A stretch of 64,000 nucleotides of DNA, from the NCBI GenBank assembly GCA_944474755.1, contig OX104118.1, positions 76,029,865-76,093,864 on the forward strand, given 5' to 3'. This stretch comes from Limnoperna fortunei (taxonomy: Eukaryota > Mollusca > Bivalvia > Mytilida > Modiolidae). The stretch's first letter is position 1; each line of letters opens with the position of its first letter. Under the pieces are notes generated by a model. The model made no database searches. It saw nothing but the letters and a program-made list of their open reading frames with translations, and had not been told where the DNA came from. Shown here piece after piece: positions 42,159 to 53,830 of the stretch. The translations under genes were made by a program, and so were the position numbers.

Positions 42159-43033
42159 GTCTCGTAGCTATTGTCATTGATTGCATCTGGCGTCAGTTTT
42201 GTCGTGTTCTGTAAACTTTTACATTTCAATCTTCTTCTGTGAAATCACTTGTCTATTTGAAACCAAACGTGTTCACTATATTCCCATTGGATGTTCCTTT
42301 ACAAAGTATATTTTTTTAAAATTCTGATTGGAAAAGCAGGACTTAACATAGGCCCTATGGGACAGTGTTTAAAATGCTGCTTCCCCTAACCAATTAAAAT
42401 TAAACATATCAGCAATATTGTTTGTATGGTACTGAGATCTATAAAGTTTGTCTCTTTAATCCAAAGTTTAAAATGGCTGACTTTGCAGGATTATGTTTAA
42501 CACAAGACTCTATGATAAAAATATATAAAATGGTTTCTTCTCATAAAAAGAAACAAAGCAATACTAATCAGCTTTAGTCGACTTGTGTTCCTTTAATCAG
42601 TTGGTGGTTTTTATGCCGTCCGAGGTTCAAAACGTCCACTACAGCAGCGCGTAGTTTAACAATAAAATCTTATGTGGAACATATTTAAAACGACTTTCTG
42701 AAGCTAGTGAATCAATTGAAACACAACTTTTTAACAATATTCATTAAGTTTAGAAGTTTTTTTTTATTCTGATCGGAAATCCTAAATGTCTGGCCACCCC
42801 AAGACTTTAATAAAAGAGTCAAAACGCCCCATTGTTAAAATTCCCCCATTTTCCAAAACTCCTATGTCTAACAAAAACGTCCCCAAAAATAAAATAACAG
42901 TTAAATACCTAAGTTATATTAATACTTTTATTGCTGATAACTATATACACTTACAAAAAATATACAGTTCATATTATCATATGTAAGTATTATATAATGT
43001 TTTAATTGTCCTTGGGAGAATACACACATATAG
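42159..43033. other. no gene recognised
   Basis: No element or exon was recognised with confidence. Confidence 0.4.
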
Positions 43034-43133
43034 CATAATACAAAATATATACATTCATGACCGTAGGAAAATATTCAGATATATCATAATACAAAATATA
43101 TACATTCATGACAGTAGGAAAATATTCGGTCAC
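43034..43133 (+). repeat. two 51-bp tandem units
   Basis: CATAATACAAAATATATACA ... GTAGGAAAATATTC occurs twice, starting at 43034 and 43085, nearly identical. Confidence 0.92.
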
Positions 43134-44211
43134 ATTTAGCACATGTAGAATCCATGATTTTAGAAATAAAAATGAAAACGGAATGTGTTACTGTATATAA
43201 GTTTTTGATCATAGTTATATATTTTAATTGGAATACTTTGATTTAACCTATCAAAAAATTTTTTTTAGAGATTTTCCCAACCTCCCAAGATTTAATTACA
43301 TTTCATTTTTTATTCTACTCTGTACTGTCTTTATTTGAATACAAGTAAGGCTTGAGTAAAACACAATCATAATCAAAGCAATGACCTACCTGATTAAATA
43401 ACCCGTTCTTTTGTTAATGAGCAATCGGTGTTCTTCATAAGGAAACTTGGAACAGTAATATGAACAATGCCCATTTGGGTCACATAATACAAGCTTTAAC
43501 AAACTATTGTGATTTTGCCAAAGTAAAATAACAATTATACCAAACGATTTTCAACTCGAAACAGAGAAATTCAGTTATAAACGTGATGTGTCGACTTTTA
43601 TTCTAGCTTTAAAAGTTTTGTAAGAATAAATTCGAACATATTTCTTTGAAGCATTTTTCATTCATTATTTAAAGATACAGCAAAAGATCGTCTGGATAAA
43701 ATATTACGGACAAGCAGTCAATCTACGGTCGTAACTACATGAATTTTGTGGCCGCCGTCACGGATCGTGCGTATCCGTTATACCAATGCTGACGGACATT
43801 CTTGAACAACTTAATACTCTCCTATTTTCGCACATAAGATAATACATCTAGCGACAATAGTGAAAGCACAATGCTAATTCTTGTGGAATGTCTTATCTCA
43901 CCAGTTTGTTCAGACGGGTTCGTGTCGCTTTTTTGTTTGTTGTGTGTTCCGATTGCATGTTCTTCAGGTGAGATTATCGTTAACCATAACTTATAATTTT
44001 GTACATTGCATTTTACTTTATAAGGACAGGTAAGGTCTGTAAGACGACAGGAGAATAGAATATCGAACACAGCTAAATAAAGGTCTGTTTTGACTTTTGA
44101 AGTCTTTGAATACTATTCAGCGGTTTGTACTATCTAGAGGAAATACATCAGTATGTGTTATCATTATAATTTAAACTAGAGTAAAAAAAAACTGAGCAAT
44201 GCTCACCATTG
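43134..44211. other. no gene recognised
   Basis: Nothing recognised beyond short open frames. Confidence 0.4.
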
Positions 44212-44730
44212 ATACCCCCGCTTCATGATTTCTTCAAAAATGCACGTGTTCGTACTTATGAACATGAAACTTACTCTTCTAGTGTAGGAAGAGTTGCAGA
44301 TAAAACATTGGAACCCCCATCACCCCCCACCTCAAAGAATAGCAATGTTAATTGTTTTCTGTGGGAAAACCCAGATATCATTCCGATCAAAATGTTAAAT
44401 ATCAGGTGCACAATGGCGCTATGTGATAATGATTCTGTTTAAGTTTCATCAAATTCCATTCAGTGGTGTAGGAGGAGTTGCACATAAGAGATGGGTATCC
44501 CCTTATGTCAATGACAAAGGCCATGTTTTTCTATGGAAAACCCCAATATCAATCTGATCCAAATGTTAAATATCTCCTGCACAATGGCACTATGTGACAA
44601 GGATTCTGTGTAAGTTTCATCAAATTCCATTCAGTGGTGTAGGAGTTGCAAATAAGAGAAAGTGTAGCGGACTGACGGACGGACGGAAACCCCTATCACT
44701 ATATACCTCCCGTTTTTCAAGCGGGGGTAT
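44212..44730. mobile_element. non-autonomous element with 12-bp inverted ends
   Basis: It starts ATACCCCCGCTT and ends AAGCGGGGGTAT, a perfect 12-bp inverted pair. Inside are two direct units of about 171 bp (GGAAAACCC...AATGTTAAATATC...GCACAATGGC...TTTCATCAAATTCCATTC) and a GACGGACGGACGG run near the right end. No coding capacity is evident. A decayed relative lies at 47520-47670. Confidence 0.72.
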
Positions 44731-45224
44731 AAAAATAGACGTTTGCAATTATTTACATTTTTCGATGAATGCTGGTTGCATATACGTCAAGCTGGCGACG
44801 TCTGAACATCAGTTATTTGTTCAGTTTTCTGAACAGTCGTTTCGTACCTGCCATATCGTACTATACAAAAAACTATTTCGTACCATATGTTATTTGTCTA
44901 TGGTGAATTTTATGTACTTGCATCCTACAATTCGCACGATACAAATTTTGAACCATATAGAATTTTTTATGCCAATTCATGTACCATCCAGTAAGTATCG
45001 TATGAAATTTTAGCTGTATATATAATGGTCCGTTGGTTTATTTCGAGATTATTTTGGATTTTGTATGTGGGTATTTGACATTTTTTCTATAGGTAGGGTT
45101 GCATCCAATTTCATTTTTATAGAATAATAGACATGAATGCAATTTTACCTTTTATTTGTAATGAGGGATGAAAAAAGAGTACCTTTCTCCGTTTTCCCTC
45201 CTCATAAATAAACACGCATATCAA

Positions 45225-45385
45225 TACTATTGAAATATCAAATTCAAGCAAGTGAAATTTGTCTAGTTTAGATAGAGGACAAAAGATGAAAACATTAGCA
45301 TTATTGGAATCTAGTCTTATGATGAACTGTTAGTCAGCAATTAAAACAATTTGTTAAATCATTGAATTTTTGTTTATAGGACTGG
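45225..45385 (+). repeat. dispersed repeat, family F4 copy 2
   Basis: Matches 41370-41530 in the same orientation. Confidence 0.78.
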
Positions 45386-45650
45386 TACAAAATATCGTTA
45401 TAGCGTCATTACAATGTCTCACTTTGACAAACTGTCTCAACACAACAAGCTTCCAAATATTGACGACAGTCAGTGAGCGTACCTGACACGGTTATAAACG
45501 GTCAACAGATATGGAATGCAACATGGATGTAATGGTTCTATCACTTAGCCGGCTTGTGTGTTTTTTTGATCAACCAGTAGACTTTCAAGTGTATGTATTT
45601 ATTTCAATAAAATTTTACCAACTAATTCCTTTAAGTTAAAAGTCCGTCTG

Positions 45651-45871
45651 AGCAGTTAAACACGGCGCATAGATTTTTATTAGAGGAGGAAGCCGGAGTA
45701 CCATGAGAAAATCGTCGACTTTCGGAAGAAAAACCGGCAAACCTTGTCAATTAAGATTGGAGTCGATGTACACCATGACTGCAGTGCGATTCGAACCCGC
45801 AATCCCAGTGTTGATGGGCCACGTGATCAATAGTAGACAACCTACCTTAGCCACACGGCCGCAGAGGCCCC
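45651..45871 (-). mobile_element. diverged SINE copy lacking the tail
   Basis: Minus-strand copy. The core (GAGGAAGCCGGAGTACC) and the complete tRNA-like head complement (GCAGTGCGATTCGAACCCGC ... GCAGAGGCCCC) are present. The 3' tail and target duplication are not recognisable. Confidence 0.85.
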
Positions 45872-46242
45872 TTAAAAATTTGTTAAATCAATAAGAAAAC
45901 GGAAAATAATGTTCAAATAAAACTAAAATCAGACATACATAGAAATTACCAATTGCAAAGCAAGTTCCCCGTTAAGAACGAGATTAACAATTCTTCATTG
46001 ATGTTATAGCAATAAATTACACATCCTAAATGTATTGTGACAAACTAATTTGTACCTAACTAAAACAAATAAAATGTACACGCTTGTCGACATCTACAAC
46101 TCTGGAACAATAGGAAATGAGGTTGTGTGTATCTTGGTTAGTCAGCTCACATAACAATTGTTATACGTTGTGTTCCTTGTTGGCTCACGAGTTTCTAGTG
46201 AGACAAATGGAACTCGTTCAAGTCGCGACGGAAGGTATCGAC

Positions 46243-47276
46243 TTACTCTGTCTTTCTCGCTTTTAATCTTCTTGCATACTCTGCACTTCTGATTGCCCAT
46301 GGTCTTTGATTATTTGAAAATTCGTCTTCTGGAAAATCACGATGACAACCAAGACATTCCATATAGCCTTTAGGGAAGCCTTTTAGACCCTTCATTGGTA
46401 TGATGTCTATTGGAAGATAAGGATTGCGATCATATTCGTTGTATGATCTTTTATCTAAGGTCCGCTTTGTTTCACAGTAGAGTTCTGATGCTATTCGCAA
46501 CCGATTTAATCCTTCATCATCCGTCTTCAACACTTCAAATAACTTAAAAAGACCTTTCGCGTCATAAGCTGCATACGTAAGGAGTTCTTGTGTTAAAGGC
46601 CGTTTGGCCCATATGATTTTTTCGCTCTTAATTCTATAGGCAACCTTTTGTTTTGCACGGACTGCATCTAAATCCTTCGCATAGTGATACATACAAGACA
46701 TTAAACTTTCCAACCTAATAATCTCGTTTTCACGAGCACTGCGTTTCAAAGTAGAAATTGGATTTGCTTGTACCACCTTGCTTATTATTTCTAGCAATTG
46801 TATATCGTGTACACCTGCTAACTTAACACCAAACAAGTGCCACAATGCATCAGAATCTTCACGACGTCAAACATAAGTTTGTCGATTTGCCGGTTTTCGA
46901 GTATTGCTTTAAGTCCTTTGTAGAATTCCAATCTACCTAAAACAAGAATGTCAAATAGATACACGTTTTCTTCTGTGGCAAGTGCTAAAAGTGTGATTGA
47001 TCCAGACCTTGACAAATTAACGCCTTCCATATCAACTGCGATGACTGGTCGTTGTTTAACGTAATTATTGATTTCAAGTAAACTTGAGTCAAGGTCATTT
47101 TCGACCGAAACGTATTTGTACAGAGATGGTTCTGATTTTTCACATTTAACCGTTTCTAAAGGTGTCTGATCAATTTTTACATTTTCCAGTTTTTCTCTTG
47201 AAGACTCCTGATCGTGTCTGTTTTCTCCTGTTTCTTCATGATTTCGTAATGTACTGGTCTCTTCTAAAACTTCCAT
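46243..47276 (-). pseudogene. EXD1-like DEDDy 3'-5' exonuclease, one frameshift
   Basis: An intronless frame of about 345 codons begins at ATG 47276 and ends TAA 46243-46245. All DEDDy motifs are recognisable: VDMEG (Asp82, Glu84), the MFDV segment (Asp137) before DSDALW (in the shifted frame), and YAAYD (Y-x3-D) late in the domain. A Cys pair (CLGCHRDF) is near the C-terminus. One missing base near 46861 changes frame between MFDV and the DSDALW segment; elsewhere the frame is clean. EXD1 in animals is a piRNA-pathway factor, but invertebrate members of this family vary, so the role is inferred. The acidic N-terminal region of about 70 residues is not conserved in any family I recognise. A possible acceptor (TTTTTAG at about 47293) lies in the 5' flank. 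Either a fresh pseudogene or a sequence error. Confidence 0.72.
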
Positions 47277-47519
47277 GTTTAATTGTTCCTTCCTAAAAAT
47301 GTGTAATTGAATATGTAAAGAATACTAAATAATTTTGAGTCATCAAGGATTGTATTCAATGGGTTAAATATAACTTAATGAGATAAACTAGCAAAATTAT
47401 ATTAAATGCTCAAAACAGGATAACAAACTAAAACTAGAAAAACTGCAAGTAATGCTCTTTTATTGTCTCTCAAGCTTCCCACCCTAAATAAAATTTCGAA
47501 CAAAATGTAAAATATAAGG

Positions 47520-47670
47520 TGCGTAATGGAAATATGAGACAAAGGATATGCGCATTTGAATTCAATTCCATGCTGTTATGTAGGATTAGTTGCGGATAAG
47601 AGATGGGTAACACCGATTGTAACGGACAGAGGGACAGACATCCCAGCACAACCCCCTCCAAAGGGAAAAT
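47520..47670 (-). repeat. decayed copy of the 44212-type element
   Basis: It shares AATTCCAT, GTAGGA-TTAGTTGC and ATAAGAGATGGGTA with the element at 44212-44730, then GACAGAGGGACAGACA and a remnant of the right end. Orientation relative to that element is the same; strand is nominal. Confidence 0.55.
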
Positions 47671-47680
47671 TATAATAAAT

Positions 47681-49129
47681 TTTAATATTACCAGATTACT
47701 TTCCCAAAAAACTTTCAAATTAAAATAGTTATAACAGTAATTGGAACGCTACCAATGTTAGGTTCATGACATTCTCTTTATTTAATATTTTACCTAGTTA
47801 CCAATATAACAGTAGTAACTGGTTAACTAATAAACGTACATGTATTTAAAATAAGTATATTTGTAAAATATAAAAAAAAATAATAAATAAAAATTTTATA
47901 ACAATATTATTATATATTTAAGTAATCAATAGAAAGATGTACTTACTCAAAAGCAGTTCGTAACGATCCTAAACTGTGAGAAAGTATAATACGTAGATGA
48001 ATAGTAAATGTTTGACTAAAATAACTTAAATTTAAATGGTGTTTGGCAGATTATCAATACTTGTTTACTTTTTCAATGGGTGCATAGCAGTTATTGTAAA
48101 AGTGTCATTTAATATGGTTTTCAAAATAAAGATCTATTCTTTGGCATTACACCGAAGGGCGTGCCAACTTTTAGCGTCAAGAAAATATTACGCAGTTAAT
48201 TAAAAAAAGAATTTATCATTGATACAAAAATTGATTGCGTCGTCCAATGCGAATAACGGTATAATGTAAGGTATTTATTACTTCAAAGCGTTAAATTAAT
48301 TTCGTGAACTAAAAACTTAATATAATAACTCCAGCTAAATGTACAGCAATGCCTAGAAGTTGTGTTTTGAAAGATGCCAATCTACCTTAAGTGTGCATCA
48401 AGTTTTGACAAGATTTATTGTTCGGTTAAAGACGACAAATATTATTTTATAGTCAAAATACAATTACCTGTCAGATATTTTCTACCTATTGGTCAATCAA
48501 TTCTTCATTCAGATAACAGCTGTTCAGAAAACTGCTTCTATTTATTCTATTTAAAGCTCATATGTCAGTAATAACTGGACAGCTAATCTTGCACGACTCA
48601 CGTAAATTTAAAACATCTAACCTGATGATTGTCATTGGGTACAGTGTTAGATAACAAAGTTAAAGGTTTTTATTCACATGAGTCGTACATGAGTAGCTGT
48701 AATAATAGTTCGTAATTAAAGTCATCATTAGATTACTCATTAACGTGTCTCTAGTCCGCATCCTTTAATATATTACAGTTCATTTATTGATTTACGACCT
48801 CGCCAGGTAGTCACTTTAGAACAGTCCGATTTAATTCTAGTTAACCATTCTATAATCACTCTTTAATGCAATGTTAATTTGTTAATTCAGTATCGTAATC
48901 CATATCGAAAGTCTGTAGTATTACATTCCTCAAATGTAACAGGAAATAAAACTTATTTCTCCGGAAAATTGTCCACACTACAGATACGTAAAAGTTAACA
49001 AGTGTCTATGAGTCCTTCTCACACTGTTTAATTGTCTGCTGTGCTGCTCTCAACTACTAAAGCATGCGCATTCGTATTTACATCAACGTCGGGTTTCTAT
49101 CATTATATACAATGACGTTGTAAGAAAAT
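47681..49129. other. no gene recognised
   Basis: AT-rich noncoding sequence. The open frame at 48374-48571 has no recognisable domain. Confidence 0.4.
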
Positions 49130-49438
49130 AGCAAAGAAAACCGACCGAACAATATTAGCTCAAAGCCAAGGGACAGTTACAAATTATGATATAGACAAAC
49201 AGAACACAAAAATCAAAAACATAAAACACAGAAAAAGAGTAACCCGAAAAACATGAGCGCACTCAGATGCTCCGGACGAGTGAGGTAAGCAGTGCCTGTC
49301 TCTAATTAGACACCCGTCGAGTTACTCATCGTCATGTCTAGGGAAAAGTCAAATCCAGGAATAGGAAACACTACCTATGACTCAGCAAACATGTCAAATA
49401 GTATTTAAGACACTGATTTTCCATAACAATCAATTAAG

Positions 49439-50089
49439 TCACCTCTGGAGAGGTAACATCAACCTAGGTCCAACAAACCAATGTTTGAGTAGTTTAGCAG
49501 TGAACAGCAGTGATCGATCTAGAAAATAGGAATACCGATCGTAGGATCTAGAATAACGTATAAGTTGTGAAATGTACACACCATATGCTGGAGCTGATGG
49601 AATGTTGCTGTCAATGAACGGGAAGTTGACAATTGGAAAGTTGAAGTCATCACATTTGTCGTAGAGTCTAGTTTGTAGTTTTCCTGAGTATATTTCTATA
49701 GGTAGGTCTAAGTATGAGGCTGACCTAAGTGTATTGGTGGTGTCCTTAATTTCAAGCTCGATAGGGTAAATTGAATGTAAATAGTCACCAAATTTAGCAT
49801 TGTTGAGGGATAAAACATCATCAATATAGCGGAATGTTAAATTAAAGGTCTGGGCCTGTGTCTTTTCTTTCTTCTTTAGTAAACTTTCTAGGAACTCAGC
49901 CTCATAAGAGTACAAAAACAGGTCGGAGAGGTGAGGAGCACAATTAGCACCCATTGGAATACCAACAGTCTGTTGAAAAACATGGTCTCCACACATCATG
50001 ACGAATGTGTTGTCAATCAGAAAATCTAACATGTGACAGATTTTGGTTTTCAGTATATTTAGTATTAGATTTAAAGCCATTGATGGCAA
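49439..50089 (-). CDS. RT core open frame of element B
   Basis: 216 residues open without a stop. It contains the RT fingers/palm blocks GIPMGANCAPHLSDLFLYSY and FRYIDDVLSLNN, followed by SASYLDL and the YDKCDDFNFPIVNFPFIDSN region. The start codon is only the first Met in the frame; the original protein extended further upstream. Confidence 0.8.
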   Translation of the reverse strand: MPSMALNLILNILKTKICHMLDFLIDNTFVMMCGDHVFQQTVGIPMGANCAPHLSDLFLYSYEAEFLESLLKKKEKTQAQTFNLTFRYIDDVLSLNNAKFGDYLHSIYPIELEIKDTTNTLRSASYLDLPIEIYSGKLQTRLYDKCDDFNFPIVNFPFIDSNIPSAPAYGVYISQLIRYSRSYDRYSYFLDRSLLFTAKLLKHWFVGPRLMLPLQR

Positions 50090-51030
50090 AGTTAGTCATG
50101 ACTAATTACCAGGTATTTATATTGTCTCTATCCGTTTTTCTTGAAAATGCAGCGTTGTATTAGATCTTTAAGCATGGTTTAAGCTGCGTATGAGGGATGG
50201 CCGTATAGAGTGTCGAAAAATCATTTGTTTTAATGCTGTTACAATAGAAAAGAAATCCAGACCTCAAGATGTCTATCGGGTCTTTTGAATATTTTAATAT
50301 CCACATTTCATTTATTTCACTCCTGGAGTAGAAAGTGTCACTGTTGCTAAAAGGTCCCCCTTTTACTGTTGTGGTCAGGATACTGTTTTTGGTAGTACAC
50401 TCAGACGATCCTTCTATAAAACGCTGTTTGTATGGATTTTTGTGAAGTTTTGGAATCCAATACAGTAAGGAGAGACCACAATCTTAGACTTTGATTTTGA
50501 GATCAAGGGATGCCAATACCGATTTGTGATTTCAATAATTCCTCTTTTGAAAGCGCAGTGAATGTGTATGTAGGATTGCCAAGTGAACCGTCAATGCCTA
50601 ACTTATTAATTAAACACTCTAGTTAATGTTTTTTGCAGATAAAAATAATGTTCTTAGGGGCTTTATCTGCTGACACAACAACGTATTTGTCATAAATGTC
50701 GGACAAAGTTTTAAGAGCATCAAGATTTCTTGCTTAGTACTCATAGACCTTCTTAAACGACTTATTCTTATTTTAATTACCTCAAGGCCTTTACCCACAC
50801 GGACAATGTATCAACCTCCTGGTCCTCTTGCTTCGCCCATTTTCTGGCATAGTCTCTATTGGATCCATCAATAATTTAAAGTTATAATTCCAGATGGATT
50901 TAAGTTCACAGTACTTTGGTCTTTTGGACAACACACTGCGGAGTTTTTCATTTTCAACAACATTACGATCTCCAGTTATCACGTGCCCTGAAGGACTATA
51001 TATGAATAAGGAATATCAGCAAGAACATTC

Positions 51031-51048
51031 GGGGGGGGGGGGGGGGGG
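51031..51048 (+). repeat. run of 18 G
   Basis: An uninterrupted homopolymer within element B. It reads as poly-Pro on the coding strand. Confidence 0.99.
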
Positions 51049-51739
51049 TTTGGCCTTGAAGACATTGATCAAAAGATTATGCAATACACGTTTGTAATTG
51101 AAAATTTTTGGTGCAAGGGGGGTAGTTTAGGTATCATAAGATATGATATGAATTGATTTGTTTTTGAAGTATGGTGGCATTTTGGAAGTAACAGACATGT
51201 GATGCAAGATATTACCAAGATTGATAGCATGTTGTATAGTGACAAAGACCATGACTACGTTGTCGCCTGTATTCAGGACTGGAAAGGTTACCTATACTGT
51301 CGATTTTGTCATTGCACCCATACGGTATTCCAGTGCCTAATTTTCTGATCCATTATTCTTCTTTTTGTCTAAGTAAAGGTGTAATTAATTCAGGATAGAA
51401 TTATGGTAGATTGTTTCAAGAATGCGGACCTTCATAGACTGAATAGAGTGGTCTGGCATTATTTACATCTGCGTAAACATGACTGTACTGTTTTACCATT
51501 ATCAATACCAGTAACATTCTTGTCGTGATCGTATAGTGTTTATTGATTCTTGCTCTTCGGCGCCGTTGTGAGATTTCGAACTGGGTATAAGCTACCGTTC
51601 GTGTCTGTAACTAGTGGTACAGAGGCTTTATCATCTAAGTAGAGTGTTTCATCACCCTCGATATTTAGAGACACCACTTGAGCCACATGTCATACTTAGG
51701 TGTGACTACCTTAACCTTCTGTTATCTCCCCTGTTGGCT

Positions 51740-52675
51740 ACACATCTATGTTGGAACCGTTTAAAATACTTGCAAACAAGAATTAATGACAAAGAATCTT
51801 GGGTAGGAAGTATATAAAAATATTTAAATTCCTAAAACTAGATTATATTTTAAACAATCATTCACATTTCAAAGCTAATTATATTATCAAAAGAACTAAA
51901 AATGTTATATCTCAGAAAAATTTATTTCTATTTGGAAAGAGAACATTTACAATGATGAAAGAACATCAAAAGGAGGAAATAAACTTAGAACCTATAGACT
52001 TTTTAAATCTAAATTTTTAAATGAAAATATCGTTTTATTGGAAATAAATCAAAAAGTCAATTATTAACAAAATTAAGAATAAGTGATCATGACCTTAACA
52101 TTGAAAAGGGTAGACATATAGGATTAGAAGTTAAGGACTGTGTATGTAAAGTTTGTAATTTAAATCTACTTTGTAGAAGTTGAATTACACTTTTTTACCC
52201 AATGTAACACTTATGAAAATGAACGTACAGACTTTTTTGTTTCCATTTCCGAAAAATATAAGAATTTTGAAAGTCTCTCAAACAAAAATAAATTTATTTG
52301 GCTCATGTCAGCAAAAGATGAAGATTTAATAAAACTATTGTTTAAAATGACAAGTTTTAATAATATCAGAAAACAAATATTAAATATTTTTTTAACCAAG
52401 GAGTATTATAATTATCATTATTATTATTATTATTATCTTTCCCCCTTTAGTTTTAATACCCAATTTACATTTACACAACTGCTTTTATTATTATTTGCAT
52501 TACTATTATGATTATTATAATTTTACCAATCACACAAATGTTTAAAGTTTTACTTATTTCCCTTAACCTTATTGCATTGTACATATTTATATTTTTCTCT
52601 AATGATGATTACATGCTCAATATTGGGTTGCAGTGATTTGTTAATAAAATATCTTGTATCTTGTATCTTGTATTA
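51740..52675 (+). pseudogene. LINE 3' fragment with microsatellite tail
   Basis: Plus-strand decayed ORF2 C-terminus: the WVGSIYKIFKF region, then IEKGRHIGLEVKDCVCKVCN and a Cys/His continuation in another frame. It is followed by KYKNFESLSNKNKFIWLMS and an ATT-rich tract (52410-52435). It ends in tandem TCTTGTA units (about 52648-52672), a typical LINE tail repeat. Stops and frame changes are frequent. Confidence 0.7.
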
Positions 52676-52974
52676 AAATGCCTAAACTTAAAGCAATTTC
52701 AAAATAAATAACTGAATATAACCAATTAGACATTTCTTCGTCGGGTTAAATTTGTTGCAAGTCCTCGAGTCTAGAGATCAGATTGTTCATTGGAATATCC
52801 TTTTAATAAGTTCTTTATGCAACTGGATAATTTATTTCCTAAATACACATGTAATTGTTCATCATATAATTGCACAGCGCCTTTAATATTTTAGACTTTT
52901 AGCGAGTAAATGCAAGTTTTAATTTTCTTCTCTTTGTTGTCAGAAAGCCTATCGACATATTACTATATAGCTAT

Positions 52975-53360
52975 CGCCTGAATAAGAGTCTGAAGTCGGT
53001 GACATTTCACAGTCGGATTCTTCTCGTTTTTACTAGCCAATTTCTTTTTTAATTCAAACAAGCGAATATCATCTTCATCAAAGGAGGATTTTCTTTCCTT
53101 CCGATGACTTTTATAAAATTTTGCTAAGGGTTCTTCATCATTTTCACTTTCGCTACTTTCCGGGGAATAACATAATTACTTTTTATCATAGATCTACCTG
53201 TTTTATCTTTGGGAATAACCCATTCTTTAAGGTTAGCTGACCTTAAATGTTCTGCGTGTACTTTAGTAGTGGACCCGTCGAACTGATTCTGCATAATAAC
53301 ATTTACGGGGGATCTTTGTTCAATTATGGGATAGTAAGATTTCCATAAAAAAAATACCAT
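52975..53360 (-). pseudogene. LTR-retroelement pol C-terminal fragment
   Basis: The minus frame encodes PVNVIMQNQFDGSTTKVHAE and HLRSANLKEWVIPKDKTG, which resembles the extreme C-terminus of gypsy-type pol (the KVHAEHL motif after the integrase). A frame change at about 53160 separates it from an acidic and then basic tail (ESSESENDEEPLAKFYKSHR). It is unrelated to the gypsy copy at 1-4196. Confidence 0.6.
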
Positions 53361-53697
53361 TTTCCTTTTCGAATATCGAAAAGTACAAAAAAAAAAAAGA
53401 AAAGGAAAACAACTTAAGCAGGTACGCTCGTTCTTCTTGTCTGTAGTTGGAATGGGATTGCAAGTTTTTGTCTAATCCATAATCTAACTTGTTATTTGTC
53501 ATTCTGATGCAGTTCTTGATGTAACGTCAATTATGATTGGATAACGTGAATAATTTCAAGGCATCAATTCCACGATTGATGCCGTCAGATTTTAACGCAA
53601 GCGCAGACGTTATTTCCAGCAAGTAAAAAATTCCAATTTCAATTAGTAAATTTAGTTTTGTATTGCCGTAGCATTAGAATGGAGATAACTGTATTGT

Positions 53698-53830
53698 ATT
53701 TGAAGATTTGCCGGCATCAATTGGTGATTTGATGGTCGGAAATATCCGTTTACTGACTCCGCTTACGCGTCGCCAATAAACTCAATTGACGACCATCAAA
53801 TCACCAATAGATGCCGGCAAATTTTCAAAT
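53698..53830. repeat. 41-bp-arm palindrome
   Basis: Arms 53698-53738 and 53790-53830 are reverse complements with two mismatches (GATTTGCCGGCATCAATTGG on the left). The spacer is 51 bp. A MITE-like foldback. Confidence 0.9.

Larger units (their letters stand above)
49130..51600 (-). pseudogene. Penelope-like RT element B (best copy)
   Basis: Minus-strand element. In coding order there is an upstream region with a WIRKLG-type segment near 51290-51440, a linker (50791-50982, NVVENEKLRSVLSKRPKY), decayed RT N-terminal blocks, an intact RT core frame of 216 residues (50089-49439) and a 3' untranslated part to about 49130. The RT core shows GIPMGANCAP (residues 43-52) and RYIDDV (YIDD 88-91). The RT type matches Penelope-like elements as I remember them. 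An upstream endonuclease-like piece would agree with the PLE clade that has an N-terminal GIY-YIG domain, but the GIY-YIG motif itself was not seen. Several stops make it inactive. Confidence 0.75.
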
